Source of the DNA: Agromyces sp. Marseille-P2726
Lineage (GTDB): Bacteria > Actinomycetota > Actinomycetes > Actinomycetales > Microbacteriaceae
DNA: 64,000 nt
NCBI RefSeq assembly: GCF_902809835.1
Contig: NZ_CADDWM010000012.1
Span: forward strand, 62,001-126,000
Reading direction: 5' to 3'
Of this stretch, positions 43,466 to 51,499 are shown one piece after another (positions within the stretch are counted from its first letter, which is position 1; the number at the start of each line of letters is the position of its first letter). The notes under the pieces are model-generated. The model made no database searches and had not been told where the DNA came from. It saw only the letters and a list, made by a program, of their open reading frames with translations. Both the position numbers and the translations under genes were made by a program.

Positions 43466-44587
43466 GTGAGCGACGAGATCTCCGCAACCGTGGCCGACGG
43501 CGTCGGCCATGTGACGCTCGACCGTCCGCAGGCCCTGAATGCGCTCAGCTTCGAGATGATCCGTGAGCTCACGGCGGTCTTCGAGCTGTGGCGCGACGAC
43601 CCCGAGGTCGGGCTCGTGGTTCTCGACGGCGCTGGCGACCGGGGCTTCTCGGCGGGTGGCGACATCCGGGAGCTCTACGGATACGTGTTCGACGGGAACG
43701 TGACGGAGGCGCGCGAGTTCTTCCGGTCGGAGTATCGGCTCGACGCGATGATCGCCCGCTATCCGAAGCCGGTCGTGGCGATCATGGACGGCATCACGAT
43801 GGGCGGCGGCATCGGGCTCGCCGGTCATGCGGCGATCCGCGTGGTCACGGAGCGATCACGCGTGGCGATGCCCGAGACCCGCATCGGCTTCACGCCCGAC
43901 GTCGGCGGGTCGTGGCTGCTCGCGAAGGCGCCCGGCGAACTGGGCGTGCACCTCGCCCTGAACTCGCGCACGATGGATGCCGCGGATGCGATCCACACCG
44001 GATTCGCCGACTCGTTCGTGCCATCCGGCCGGATTCCGCACCTCCTGCAGGCGCTCGCCGAGCGCGCCGACCCCGGCAGCCCGGCCGAGATCGTGATGCT
44101 GTTCGACGAGACCCCCGGACCGTCGTCGCTCGCCCTCGCCCGTGACTGGGTCGACGCCTGCTACTCCGCTCCCACGGTGTCCGAGATCATCGGGCGGCTG
44201 CGGGCGTTCGCCGAGCAGACGCCGCACGACGCGTCGAGCTCGTTCCCGACGCATCCGCTCGATTCCGCCGCCTTCGCCGACGCCGCCGCTGCCGCCGACG
44301 AACTGGAGTCGCTCTCCCCGACGGCGCTCACGGTGACCCTCGAGTCGGTGCGGCGCGCCCGTACCCTGCGCACCATCGAGGAGGCGCTCGAGCAGGAGTT
44401 CCGACTCGTGTCCTGGTTCATCGAGCAGCCCGACCTGCGCGAGGGCATCCGCGCCCAGGTCATCGACAAGGACCGTTCGCCGAGGTGGAATCCCGCCACC
44501 CTCGACGACGTGGACCCCGAACTGGCGGCACGCGTCATCGAGACACCAGTTCACGATCCGGTGTGGCCGTCTCCGGTCGTGGAGTAG
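43466..44587 (+). CDS. Enoyl-CoA hydratase/isomerase family, probable 3-hydroxyisobutyryl-CoA hydrolase
   Basis: The 373-residue length and the segments LDRPQALNALSFEMI, FSAGGDIRELY, GGGIGLAGHAAIRVVTERSRVAMPETRIGFTPDVGGSWLLAKAPGELGVHLAL and the C-terminal IRAQVIDKDRSPRWNP match HIBYL-CoA hydrolases of valine breakdown better than the 260-residue crotonases. The last residues PVVE and the TAG stop come from a repeat unit. Neighbouring prpD and prpC would process the propionyl-CoA formed by valine breakdown. Confidence 0.9.
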   Translation: MSDEISATVADGVGHVTLDRPQALNALSFEMIRELTAVFELWRDDPEVGLVVLDGAGDRGFSAGGDIRELYGYVFDGNVTEAREFFRSEYRLDAMIARYPKPVVAIMDGITMGGGIGLAGHAAIRVVTERSRVAMPETRIGFTPDVGGSWLLAKAPGELGVHLALNSRTMDAADAIHTGFADSFVPSGRIPHLLQALAERADPGSPAEIVMLFDETPGPSSLALARDWVDACYSAPTVSEIIGRLRAFAEQTPHDASSSFPTHPLDSAAFADAAAAADELESLSPTALTVTLESVRRARTLRTIEEALEQEFRLVSWFIEQPDLREGIRAQVIDKDRSPRWNPATLDDVDPELAARVIETPVHDPVWPSPVVE

Positions 44588-44766
44588 TGCCGGCCGGAGG
44601 CCGACGCGTATCGAGACGTCAGACATTCGGATAGGTCTCCGGTCGTCGAGTAGTGCCGGCCGGAGGCCGACGCGTATCGAGACGCCGGACATTCGGATAG
44701 GTCTCCGGTCGTCGAGTAGTGCCGGCCGGAGGCCGACGCGTATCGAGACGCCAGACATTCGGATAG
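44571..44766. repeat. Three tandem 66-bp units between the HIBYL-CoA hydrolase gene and prpD
   Basis: Units begin CTCCGGTCGT at 44571, 44637 and 44703. Each holds a repeat-family core (GGTCG…GAGTAG to GCGTATCGAGAC) followed by a spacer ending ATTCGGATAG. The first unit includes the end and stop codon of the upstream gene; the last runs into the prpD -10 element. Tandem duplication has therefore copied a stop codon and part of a promoter region. Confidence 0.92.
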
Positions 44767-44769
44767 TTT
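44764..44769 (+). promoter_or_regulatory. -10 TAGTTT, leaderless promoter of prpD
   Basis: TAGTTT ends seven bases before the GTG at 44777. The corresponding place in the two earlier tandem units reads TAGGTC, so only the last copy has a good box. Confidence 0.45.
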
Positions 44770-44776
44770 GGGGCAC

Positions 44777-46315
44777 GTGAAGAGCCACCACCTGCGCACC
44801 CACCGGAGTGACGAGAACCTCGCGCGTGAGGGGCAGCTCGCCTGGCAGTTGGCGGCTGTCGCGACCGACCCCGTCGAGGTCGACGACGACGTGGTCGAGA
44901 TGGTCGTGAACCGCGTGATCGACAACGCCGCGGTCGCTGCGGCCGCGCTCGCTCGCAGGCCGGTGGTGTCGGCGCGCAGCCAGGCACTGGCGCATCCAGT
45001 GTCGATCGGCGGCGACGGGGCGACCGTGTTCGGTGCGGATGCCGCGCGTCGCACCTCACCCGAGTGGGCCGCGTGGGCGAACGGGGTCGCCGTGCGCGAG
45101 CTGGACTTCCACGACACGTTCCTCGCGGCCGACTACTCGCACCCGGGTGACAACATTCCGCCGATCGTCGCCGTCGCCCAGCACCTCGCCGCACGGCGTG
45201 GGTTGACCGGACGCGACGTCGTCCGCGGGATCGCCACCGCCTACGAGATCCAGATCGATCTCGTGAAGGCCATCTCGCTGCACGAGCACAAGATCGACCA
45301 CGTCGCCCACCTCGGCCCGTCGGCCGCCGCGGGCATCGGCACGCTGCTCGGGCTCGACCAGGAGACGATCTTCCAGGCGATCGGTCAGGCCCTGCACACG
45401 ACCACGGCGACACGCCAGTCGCGCAAGGGCGAGATCTCGACGTGGAAGGCGCATGCGCCCGCGTTCGCGGGCAAGATGGCAATCGAGGCCGTCGATCGCG
45501 CCATGCGCGGCGAGACCAGCCCGGTGCCGATCTACGAGGGCGAAGACGGGGTGATCGCGTGGCTTCTGGGGGGTCCGGATGCCACGTACGACGTGCCATT
45601 GCCCGAGGCGGGTGAGGCGAAGCGCGCCATCCTCGACTCGTACACCAAGGAGCACTCGGCCGAGTACCAGGCGCAGGCGTGGATCGACCTCGCCCGCAAG
45701 CTCCACGACGAGTACCCGATCATCCTCGACGACCCCGACCGGGTCGAGTCGATCGTGCTGCACACCTCGCACCACACCCATTACGTGATCGGGTCGGGGG
45801 CGAACGACCCGCAGAAGTACGATCCCGACGCGTCGCGCGAGACGCTCGACCACTCGATCCCGTACATCTTCACGGTCGCCCTGCAGGACGGCGCGTGGCA
45901 TCACGTCGACTCCTACGCTCCCGAGCGAGCCCATCGCGAGGACACCGTGGCGCTCTGGAAGAAGGTGTCGACGGTCGAGGATCCGGAGTGGACGCGTCGA
46001 TACCACGCGCTCGACATCGATGAGAAGGCGTTCGGAGGCCGGGTCGTCATCAAGCTGTCCGACGGCAGCGAGATCGTCGACGAGATCGCGGTCGCCGACG
46101 CGCATCCGCTCGGCGCCCGGCCGTTCGGCCGCGAGCAATACGTGCAGAAGTTCCGCACGCTCGCCGAATGGGTGCTCGAGGAGGCGGAGATCGAGCGGTT
46201 CCTCGACCTCGCGCAACGGCTGCCCGAGCTCGGCCCCGACGAACTGGCCGGCTTGACGTTCACGGCCGCACCCGGCGCACTCGTCGCCGTCGAGATCCCG
46301 ACCGGCCTCTTCTGA
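44777..46315 (+). CDS. prpD: MmgE/PrpD family 2-methylcitrate dehydratase
   Basis: PrpD dehydrates 2-methylcitrate in the methylcitrate cycle that oxidises propionyl-CoA. The 512-residue protein has the PrpD features [72 protein letters not shown] and the C-terminal [17 protein letters not shown] at 44777 is used because of the promoter spacing; TTG at 44768 is also open. It is followed by repeats and then by the methylcitrate synthase gene, with no prpB between them. Confidence 0.92.
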   Translation: MKSHHLRTHRSDENLAREGQLAWQLAAVATDPVEVDDDVVEMVVNRVIDNAAVAAAALARRPVVSARSQALAHPVSIGGDGATVFGADAARRTSPEWAAWANGVAVRELDFHDTFLAADYSHPGDNIPPIVAVAQHLAARRGLTGRDVVRGIATAYEIQIDLVKAISLHEHKIDHVAHLGPSAAAGIGTLLGLDQETIFQAIGQALHTTTATRQSRKGEISTWKAHAPAFAGKMAIEAVDRAMRGETSPVPIYEGEDGVIAWLLGGPDATYDVPLPEAGEAKRAILDSYTKEHSAEYQAQAWIDLARKLHDEYPIILDDPDRVESIVLHTSHHTHYVIGSGANDPQKYDPDASRETLDHSIPYIFTVALQDGAWHHVDSYAPERAHREDTVALWKKVSTVEDPEWTRRYHALDIDEKAFGGRVVIKLSDGSEIVDEIAVADAHPLGARPFGREQYVQKFRTLAEWVLEEAEIERFLDLAQRLPELGPDELAGLTFTAAPGALVAVEIPTGLF

Positions 46316-46326
46316 CGGAGCTCCTC

Positions 46327-46562
46327 GCTGGTCGAGTAGCGCCCGGCGGAGCCGGACGCGTATCGAGACCCTCGTCCTGACGGCGCTTCCGCTGGTCGAG
46401 TAGCGCCCGGCGGAGCCGGACGCGTATCGAGACCCTCGTCCTGACGGCGCTTCCGCTGGTCGAGTAGCGCCCGGCGGAGCCGGACGCGTATCGAGACCCT
46501 CGTGCAACCTCATCTCGATGCGGCTCTGGTCCCGATACGGCTGCTTCGCTGCCTACTCCACC
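46327..46562. repeat. Three direct 64-bp units plus one inverted copy between prpD and prpC
   Basis: Units begin GCTGGTCGAGTAGCGC at 46327, 46391 and 46455, all ending CGTATCGAGACC, with near-identical spacers. A diverged inverted copy (46528-46562) follows. Together they fill the 318-base gap up to the prpC promoter. Confidence 0.92.
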
Positions 46563-46576
46563 GGCAGCGGGGGCCC

Positions 46577-46582
46577 TAGGCT
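46577..46582 (+). promoter_or_regulatory. -10 TAGGCT of prpC
   Basis: TAGGCT lies 51 bases before the ATG at 46634. GAGGAG at 46624-46629 is the ribosome-binding site. Confidence 0.5.
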
Positions 46583-46633
46583 GGGTGAGCGGAGTCGCGC
46601 TGGGGCGAGCCGCATCGAATCGCGAGGAGCACG

Positions 46634-47782
46634 ATGAGCGAGCAGCAGGGGGCAGCCCCGGTGATCTACAAGGGGTTGGCGGGCGTGCCGGTCGACTACA
46701 CGTCCATCTCGAAGGTGAACCCCGAGACGAACTCCCTGCTGTACCGCGGCTACCCGGTACAGGAGCTCGCGGCATCCGTCACGTTCGAGGAGGTCGCGTA
46801 CCTGCTCTGGTACGGCGAGCTGCCCGATGACGAGCAACTCGCCCAGTTCGAGGAACTCGAGCGCTCCTATCGCGGGCTCGACCACGAGGTGAAGCGCATC
46901 ATCGACGAGCTGCCGCTGACCGCGCATCCCATGGACGTGGTCCGCACGGCGGTCAGCGTCATCGGGGCCAGCGACCCGAACACGCCCGACGACTCACCCG
47001 AAGCGAACCTCGACAAGGCGATCCGGTTGCTCGCGAAGCTCCCGTCGATCGTGTCGTACGACCAGCGGCGACGACACGAGCTCGAGTTCGTGGAACCGCG
47101 GCTCGACCTCGGCTACTCGGCGAACTTCCTCTGGCAGACGTTCGACGAGGCCCCCGAGCTCGCCGTCGTCAACGCCTTCGACGTGTCGATGATCCTCTAC
47201 GCCGAGCACTCCTTCAATGCCTCGACCTTCACGGCGCGCGTGATCGCGAGCACCCTGTCCGACCTGTACTCCGCGGTGACCGGCGCGATCGGCGCGCTGA
47301 AGGGCCCCCTGCACGGCGGCGCCAACGAAGCGGTCATGCATGCGTTCGAGGAGATCGGACCCGGCGACGGAAGCGGTGAACGAGCCGTCGCATGGCTCGA
47401 TTCCGCACTCGCCGAGAAGCGCAAGATCATGGGATTCGGCCACCGCGTGTACAAGAACGGCGACTCGCGCGTTCCGACGATGCGCGATGCGCTCGAGCGG
47501 ATGGTCGAGCACTACGACCGCCCCGACCTGCTCGAGCTCTATACGGCCCTCGAGTCGGCGATGGCCGAGCGCAAGGGCATCAAACCCAACCTCGACTATC
47601 CGGCAGGGCCCACGTACCACCTCATGGGCTTCGACACCCTCACCTTCACGCCCCTGTTCGTCGCGAGCCGAGTCACCGGCTGGACGGCGCACATCATGGA
47701 GCAGCTCGCGGCCAATGCCCTGATCCGTCCCCTCTCGGTGTACGACGGACCCGAAGAGCGGCACGTCCCAGTCAGGGCCTGA
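46634..47782 (+). CDS. prpC: 2-methylcitrate synthase / citrate synthase (type II)
   Basis: The 382-residue enzyme condenses propionyl-CoA (or acetyl-CoA) with oxaloacetate. Length and sequence fit the PrpC/bifunctional group: YKGLAGVPVDYTSISKVNPETNSLLYRGYPVQEL at the start, catalytic residues in LYAEHSFNASTF and MGFGHRVYK, and the Asp in NLDYPAGPTYHLMGF. Location after prpD supports a methylcitrate role. A RibD-type gene follows four bases later. Confidence 0.94.
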   Translation: MSEQQGAAPVIYKGLAGVPVDYTSISKVNPETNSLLYRGYPVQELAASVTFEEVAYLLWYGELPDDEQLAQFEELERSYRGLDHEVKRIIDELPLTAHPMDVVRTAVSVIGASDPNTPDDSPEANLDKAIRLLAKLPSIVSYDQRRRHELEFVEPRLDLGYSANFLWQTFDEAPELAVVNAFDVSMILYAEHSFNASTFTARVIASTLSDLYSAVTGAIGALKGPLHGGANEAVMHAFEEIGPGDGSGERAVAWLDSALAEKRKIMGFGHRVYKNGDSRVPTMRDALERMVEHYDRPDLLELYTALESAMAERKGIKPNLDYPAGPTYHLMGFDTLTFTPLFVASRVTGWTAHIMEQLAANALIRPLSVYDGPEERHVPVRA

Positions 47783-47786
47783 CGCG

Positions 47787-48449
47787 ATGGCCGACGTCTT
47801 CCTCGAGATGACGATGACGCTCGACGGCTTCACCGCCGCACCCGGCGTCAGCACCGAGCATCCGCTCGGCATCGGCGGTGAGCGCGTGCAGGAGTGGCTC
47901 TTCGGATCCGCGGAGGAGCCCGAGGAGACGGCAGCCGATCTCTTCAATCCCGGCTACGGCGCCGAGGGCGCAGCGGATGCCGCTGCCGACGAGATCGACC
48001 GCAGTGCCGCCGCCCGTATGTTCGAGACGACGGGCGCCTTCGTGCTCGGTCGGCGCACGTTCGACGTCAGCGAGCTTCCCTGGGGTGGCGACAACCCGTT
48101 CGCCGGACGACCGTGCTTCGTCGTCACCAGCCGCTCGCGCGAGCCGTTCACCCGCGGCGGGTCCCGCTTCGAGTTCGTCACCGGCGGCGTCGCCGAGGCG
48201 GTCGCGCGGGCCCGCGAGGCCGCGCACGCGGCATCCGTCTGCATCATGGGCGGGGCGGATGTCGCACGCCAGGCGCTCTCGGCCGAACTCGTCGCCGAGG
48301 TGCGCCTGCACCTCGTGCCCGTGCTGCTCGGCGCGGGCAGCCGGCTGTTTCCCGAGTCGCACGACCGCCGCATCGAACTCGAACCGCTCTCGGTGGAGCA
48401 GGGGGCCAGGGCGACACACCTGCGTTACCGGGTGCTGAAGCGTCGCTGA
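47787..48449 (+). CDS. Dihydrofolate reductase/RibD C-terminal domain family protein
   Basis: The 220-residue protein has the DHFR/RibD-C fold markers VFLEMTMTLDGFTAAPG, FVLGRRTFDVSE, CFVVTSRSREPF, SVCIMGGADVARQAL and LHLVPVLLGAGSRLFPE. These NADPH-binding reductases often have unknown substrates. It starts just after prpC and may be cotranscribed, with no evident pathway link. Confidence 0.9.
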   Translation: MADVFLEMTMTLDGFTAAPGVSTEHPLGIGGERVQEWLFGSAEEPEETAADLFNPGYGAEGAADAAADEIDRSAAARMFETTGAFVLGRRTFDVSELPWGGDNPFAGRPCFVVTSRSREPFTRGGSRFEFVTGGVAEAVARAREAAHAASVCIMGGADVARQALSAELVAEVRLHLVPVLLGAGSRLFPESHDRRIELEPLSVEQGARATHLRYRVLKRR

Positions 48450-48591
48450 GCCCGGCCGTCGCACGGGCGACGCAGACCGCCGTCGCGATGCCGGCCGAGC
48501 GATTCCAGACTCCGTACAACGCCGGCCCGCGGCATCCCACGGCCGACTGTGGCGTCCCTACCAACGATCCGCCTTCGCGCCTGAGGGCGCC

Positions 48592-48597
48592 TACAGT
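48592..48597 (+). promoter_or_regulatory. -10 TACAGT, near-leaderless promoter of the thioesterase gene
   Basis: TACAGT ends eight bases before the ATG at 48606. Confidence 0.45.
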
Positions 48598-48605
48598 GAT
48601 GGCTC

Positions 48606-49187
48606 ATGCACATGATCTTCCGCACGCTGCTGCACGTGCTCTTCCTGGCGCGCCGCAAGCCCGACCTGACTCACGACGAGGTCGCCCGCACCAACTTCAT
48701 CACGCTGCCGACCGACCTCGACATCAACCGGCACATGAACAACGGCGTGTACTTCTCGATCATGGATGTCGCGCGATTCGACATGCTCGTGCGCAACGGG
48801 GTCTGGCAGATGATGCGTGAGCGCGGCTGGTACCCGGTCGTCGCGAGTGAGACGATCACGTTCCGCAAGTCGCTCTCGCTGTGGCAGCGCTTCACCATCG
48901 AATCGCGGCTCGTCGGGCACGACGAGAAGGCCGTCTACATGGAGCAGCGGTTCGTGCGCCCTTCGACGGGCTCAGGGAACGGCCCCGGTGGGGCGCCGGA
49001 GGTGTACGCGACCGGGTTCATCCGGGCGCGGTTCCTGCGGAAGTCGGGCGGCACCGTGCCGATGGCCGAGATCGTCGACGCGCTCGGCGTGACCGCTGAG
49101 CACGGGATCCCCGAGTGGCTCGAGCGCTGGGGTGCGGATGTCGCGCTGCCGCCGACGCGCGCGGAGGCACCGTCCATCTGGCGCTGA
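48606..49187 (+). CDS. Acyl-CoA thioesterase (4-hydroxybenzoyl-CoA thioesterase/THEM6-like hotdog)
   Basis: The 193-residue protein shows the single-hotdog pattern FITLPTDLDINRHMNNGVYFSIMDVARFD, with ETITFRKSLSLWQRFTIESRL and YMEQRF strands. A run of Gly/Ser/Pro residues (PSTGSGNGPGGAP) interrupts the expected EVYATGFIRARF strand. It is the translation of a CCCTTCGACGGGCTCAGGGA repeat in frame. The insertion lies in a loop between strands, so the fold may survive. It converges on the AI-2E-family gene. Confidence 0.87.
   Translation: MHMIFRTLLHVLFLARRKPDLTHDEVARTNFITLPTDLDINRHMNNGVYFSIMDVARFDMLVRNGVWQMMRERGWYPVVASETITFRKSLSLWQRFTIESRLVGHDEKAVYMEQRFVRPSTGSGNGPGGAPEVYATGFIRARFLRKSGGTVPMAEIVDALGVTAEHGIPEWLERWGADVALPPTRAEAPSIWR
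48959..48982 (+). repeat. CCTTCGA…CTCAGGGA repeat translated inside the thioesterase
   Basis: This copy of a repeat common in high-GC genomes, otherwise intergenic (see 22249), is read in frame as RPSTGSGNG. Confidence 0.75.
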
Positions 49188-49306
49188 CGCCGCCTCCCGA
49201 CCCGCGACTCACTGGTTTGTAGGACATCGCGCGGAATGTAGGACGCCCGAATCGTTGCGCGTACGGCATCGCGGCCATCGTCCTACCAACGCGGAAGCGT
49301 GAGGGG

Positions 49307-50422
49307 TCAGCTGCGGGCCTTCGCCGGCACTACGACCTCCTTGATGATGAGCAGGATGCCGGCGGCGACCGGAATCGCGACGAGCGCGCCCGGCAGGCCC
49401 GCGAGCGTGCCGCCCGCGAGTGCGGCGATGAGGACGATGGACCCGGGCACCTGCACGGCCTTGCTCATGACCTTCGGGGTGAGGATGTAGGCCTCGACCT
49501 GCATGTACACGAGCATCGCGACGAGCACGATCACCGCGGACAGCGGCGACACGAACAGCGTGATCAGCGTCATCACGATGGTGGTGAGCACCGTTCCGAT
49601 GAGCGGGATGAGCGTGATGAAGAATGCAGCGACCGCGATGACGAGCGCGTACGGCACACCGACGAGGTACAGCAGGAGGAGGCTGTAGAGGGCATTGAAG
49701 AACGCCAGGATGACCATGCCGCTGAGGTAGCGGCCCACGTTCTGCATGATGCGGTCGGCGAGGTCGACCACGCGCTCGCGGTGCGAGGCGGCGACGAGCG
49801 TGTAGACCGCATCCTTGGACCGGTCGAGCGTCGCCATGAAGTAGATCGTGAGGATGAAGATGAAGAACGCCGACGAGATGCCTCCGACGATCGCGAAGCC
49901 GATGTTGAGCGCCCCGCCGCCCACGGTCGCCCAGAAGTTCGGGTCGCTGAGCGTGTCGGTGACCCAGGCGTAGATGGTTCCGACCACGCCACCGGTGCCT
50001 GCTTGCGCGTCCTGGTACCACTGCTGCTGCTGGAGGCCGGCGTAGAGATCGGGCAGTGCCTCGATGAACGTGATCGCCTGGTTGATCACCAGGGGAAGCA
50101 CCAGCCAGAGCAGCCCCGCGATGACGAGGATGAACAACACGATGACGGTGACGATCGCGAGGCCCCGCTTCATGCCGTGACGCTGGAACCACCGCACGAG
50201 CGGGTCGAGGCCGAGGGTGATGAAGATCGCGGCGAACACCGAGAACACCACGCCCGAGATGCTGAGCAGCATCGAGACGATGCCGATCGCGACGATCGCA
50301 CCGAGCGTCGCGATGAACGCCCACCGGAAGGGGTGGTCGGCCATCATGCCGCGGAATGCGCTCGTACGACCCCCCGTGGCGGGTGAGTCGACACCCCGCG
50401 CACGCCGCTCGATGGCCTTCAC
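49307..50422 (-). CDS. AI-2E family transporter (YdiK/PerM-like membrane protein)
   Basis: The 371-residue protein has about eight membrane segments and the family regions VFSVFAAIFITLGLDPLVRWFQRHGMKRGLAIVTV, a large soluble loop, and VGVPYALVIAVAAFFITLIPLIGTVLTTI with PKVMSKAVQVPGSIVLIAALAGGTLAGLPGALVAIPVAA. Despite the name, most members transport unknown substrates. GTG at 50422 is used; there is no good start further upstream because the SRPBCC gene ends there. The 119-base convergent gap contains an inverted pair of GTAGGAC/GTCCTAC words that may stop transcription. Confidence 0.88.
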   Translation of the reverse strand: MKAIERRARGVDSPATGGRTSAFRGMMADHPFRWAFIATLGAIVAIGIVSMLLSISGVVFSVFAAIFITLGLDPLVRWFQRHGMKRGLAIVTVIVLFILVIAGLLWLVLPLVINQAITFIEALPDLYAGLQQQQWYQDAQAGTGGVVGTIYAWVTDTLSDPNFWATVGGGALNIGFAIVGGISSAFFIFILTIYFMATLDRSKDAVYTLVAASHRERVVDLADRIMQNVGRYLSGMVILAFFNALYSLLLLYLVGVPYALVIAVAAFFITLIPLIGTVLTTIVMTLITLFVSPLSAVIVLVAMLVYMQVEAYILTPKVMSKAVQVPGSIVLIAALAGGTLAGLPGALVAIPVAAGILLIIKEVVVPAKARS

Positions 50423-50429
50423 GACCGAC

Positions 50430-50939
50430 TCACGTGCGGACGCCGTCGGGGACCGGAAGCTCCTTGTAGTAGGGCGAGAGCGCGGGGTAGTACTCCTCCC
50501 ACGTCGGCATGGCACGCCCGGCGCGAGCAGCGGAGAGTCGATCGAGGTAGAAGTCCCAGCCGGGGCCCATCGACGCGGCATCCGCCGGATTTGCAAGTCG
50601 CTGTCCGAGGGTGAGGGTGGTCATGCCGCCGCCCTCGACGAGGTGGCAGAAGACCCGCATGCCCTCGGGCGCGGGTCCCGAGTCAACGAGGAAGCGGTGC
50701 GGCGGGTCGCACTCGAGGATGCTCACGTTCTGCCAGTCCCCTCCCTCTTCGAAGGTCATGAGGAACCGCACGCCGCCGGTCTCGGGGCGACCCGTGTACG
50801 TGCCGATCCACGCCTTCATGGCATTGGGATTGGTCAGGCTGTACCACACGTCTTCGATCGGAGCATGGAACAGGCGATCGAACTGCAGGTACAGTCCGTC
50901 GGGCTTCAACGTATAGTGGCCGGTCGCTTTCGCGGTCAT
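50430..50939 (-). CDS. SRPBCC domain protein (AHSA1-like)
   Basis: The 169-residue protein has the START/AHSA1 layout: LYLQFDRLFHAPIEDVWYSLTNPNAMKAWIGTYTG, GGVRFLMTFEEGGDWQNVSILECDPPHRFLV and a C-terminal helix with GPGWDFYLDRL. Such proteins bind hydrophobic ligands or act as Hsp90-activator-like chaperones. GGGGAGG precedes the ATG, and TAGCCT at about 50966-50971 on the minus strand is a likely -10. It lies seven bases upstream of the AI-2E-family gene. Confidence 0.88.
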   Translation of the reverse strand: MTAKATGHYTLKPDGLYLQFDRLFHAPIEDVWYSLTNPNAMKAWIGTYTGRPETGGVRFLMTFEEGGDWQNVSILECDPPHRFLVDSGPAPEGMRVFCHLVEGGGMTTLTLGQRLANPADAASMGPGWDFYLDRLSAARAGRAMPTWEEYYPALSPYYKELPVPDGVRT

Positions 50940-51011
50940 CGCGCCTCCCCTGCTCGCCGTGCTCTCAGGCTAGTGCGGACCTTGTGCTATGGCCAGCATC
51001 ACCCGCCTCAC

Positions 51012-51017
51012 TAGAGT
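51012..51017 (+). promoter_or_regulatory. -10 TAGAGT, leaderless promoter
   Basis: TAGAGT ends seven bases before the ATG at 51025 and selects it over an upstream in-frame start at 50989. Confidence 0.5.
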
Positions 51018-51024
51018 GGGCGGC

Positions 51025-51492
51025 ATGGGTTCGAAGGGGAGCGCACCGCGAAAGGGCCGACAGCAGGCCCGGACTCGCCCGCAAGGCCGTCCGCAGGGTC
51101 AGCCCGGCGCACAGCAGGGGCAGGGGCGCGGGCAGCAGGGGCACGTCCACCCGCGCGAGGAGACACTCGACGTCAGCCGGGGCCGCTCCGGGCTGTGGGG
51201 AGCACTCGCCGGCCTCATCGTCGCCGCGTTGATCGCGGTGCCGCTCTCGGCGGCGTTCGCATTCGCCACGCACCCGAATTCGCAGCAGCTGTTCGCCGGA
51301 CGTCTCGAGGACGCCTCGGCCGGCGGCTACGTCGCGTTCTGGTGGATCGTCACGCTGCTCCTGCTCGCCCTGCCGTTCCTCGTGGGCTTCGGTGTGGCGA
51401 AGCTGTCGGTCCGATCCATCGCGATCGTCGGCGCCGTGGTCGTGATCTTCCTCATCGCGATCCTCGTGCTCGGGCAGATGTTCGTGTTCTGA
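51025..51492 (+). CDS. Hypothetical membrane protein with Gln/Gly/Arg-rich N-terminus
   Basis: The 155-residue protein starts with about 50 low-complexity residues rich in Q, G, R and P (GQPGAQQGQGRGQQG). Three transmembrane segments follow (about 58-80, 101-122, 128-150). No family is recognised. The basic tail could bind nucleic acid or anionic lipids at the membrane. Its last bases converge on the FAD oxidoreductase gene with a seven-base gap. Confidence 0.7.
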   Translation: MGSKGSAPRKGRQQARTRPQGRPQGQPGAQQGQGRGQQGHVHPREETLDVSRGRSGLWGALAGLIVAALIAVPLSAAFAFATHPNSQQLFAGRLEDASAGGYVAFWWIVTLLLLALPFLVGFGVAKLSVRSIAIVGAVVVIFLIAILVLGQMFVF

Positions 51493-51499
51493 TTCCCGG

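Noticed and set aside
44571-44766. Regular repeats resembling a CRISPR array
   Set aside because: The spacers between repeat cores are copies of one another, not unique, and no cas genes are near; this is tandem duplication.
49213-49292. Insertion-sequence ends (GTAGGAC/GTCCTAC inverted words)
   Set aside because: Arms are only about 7-9 bp, imperfect, and no transposase or target duplication is visible; a terminator-like structure is more likely.
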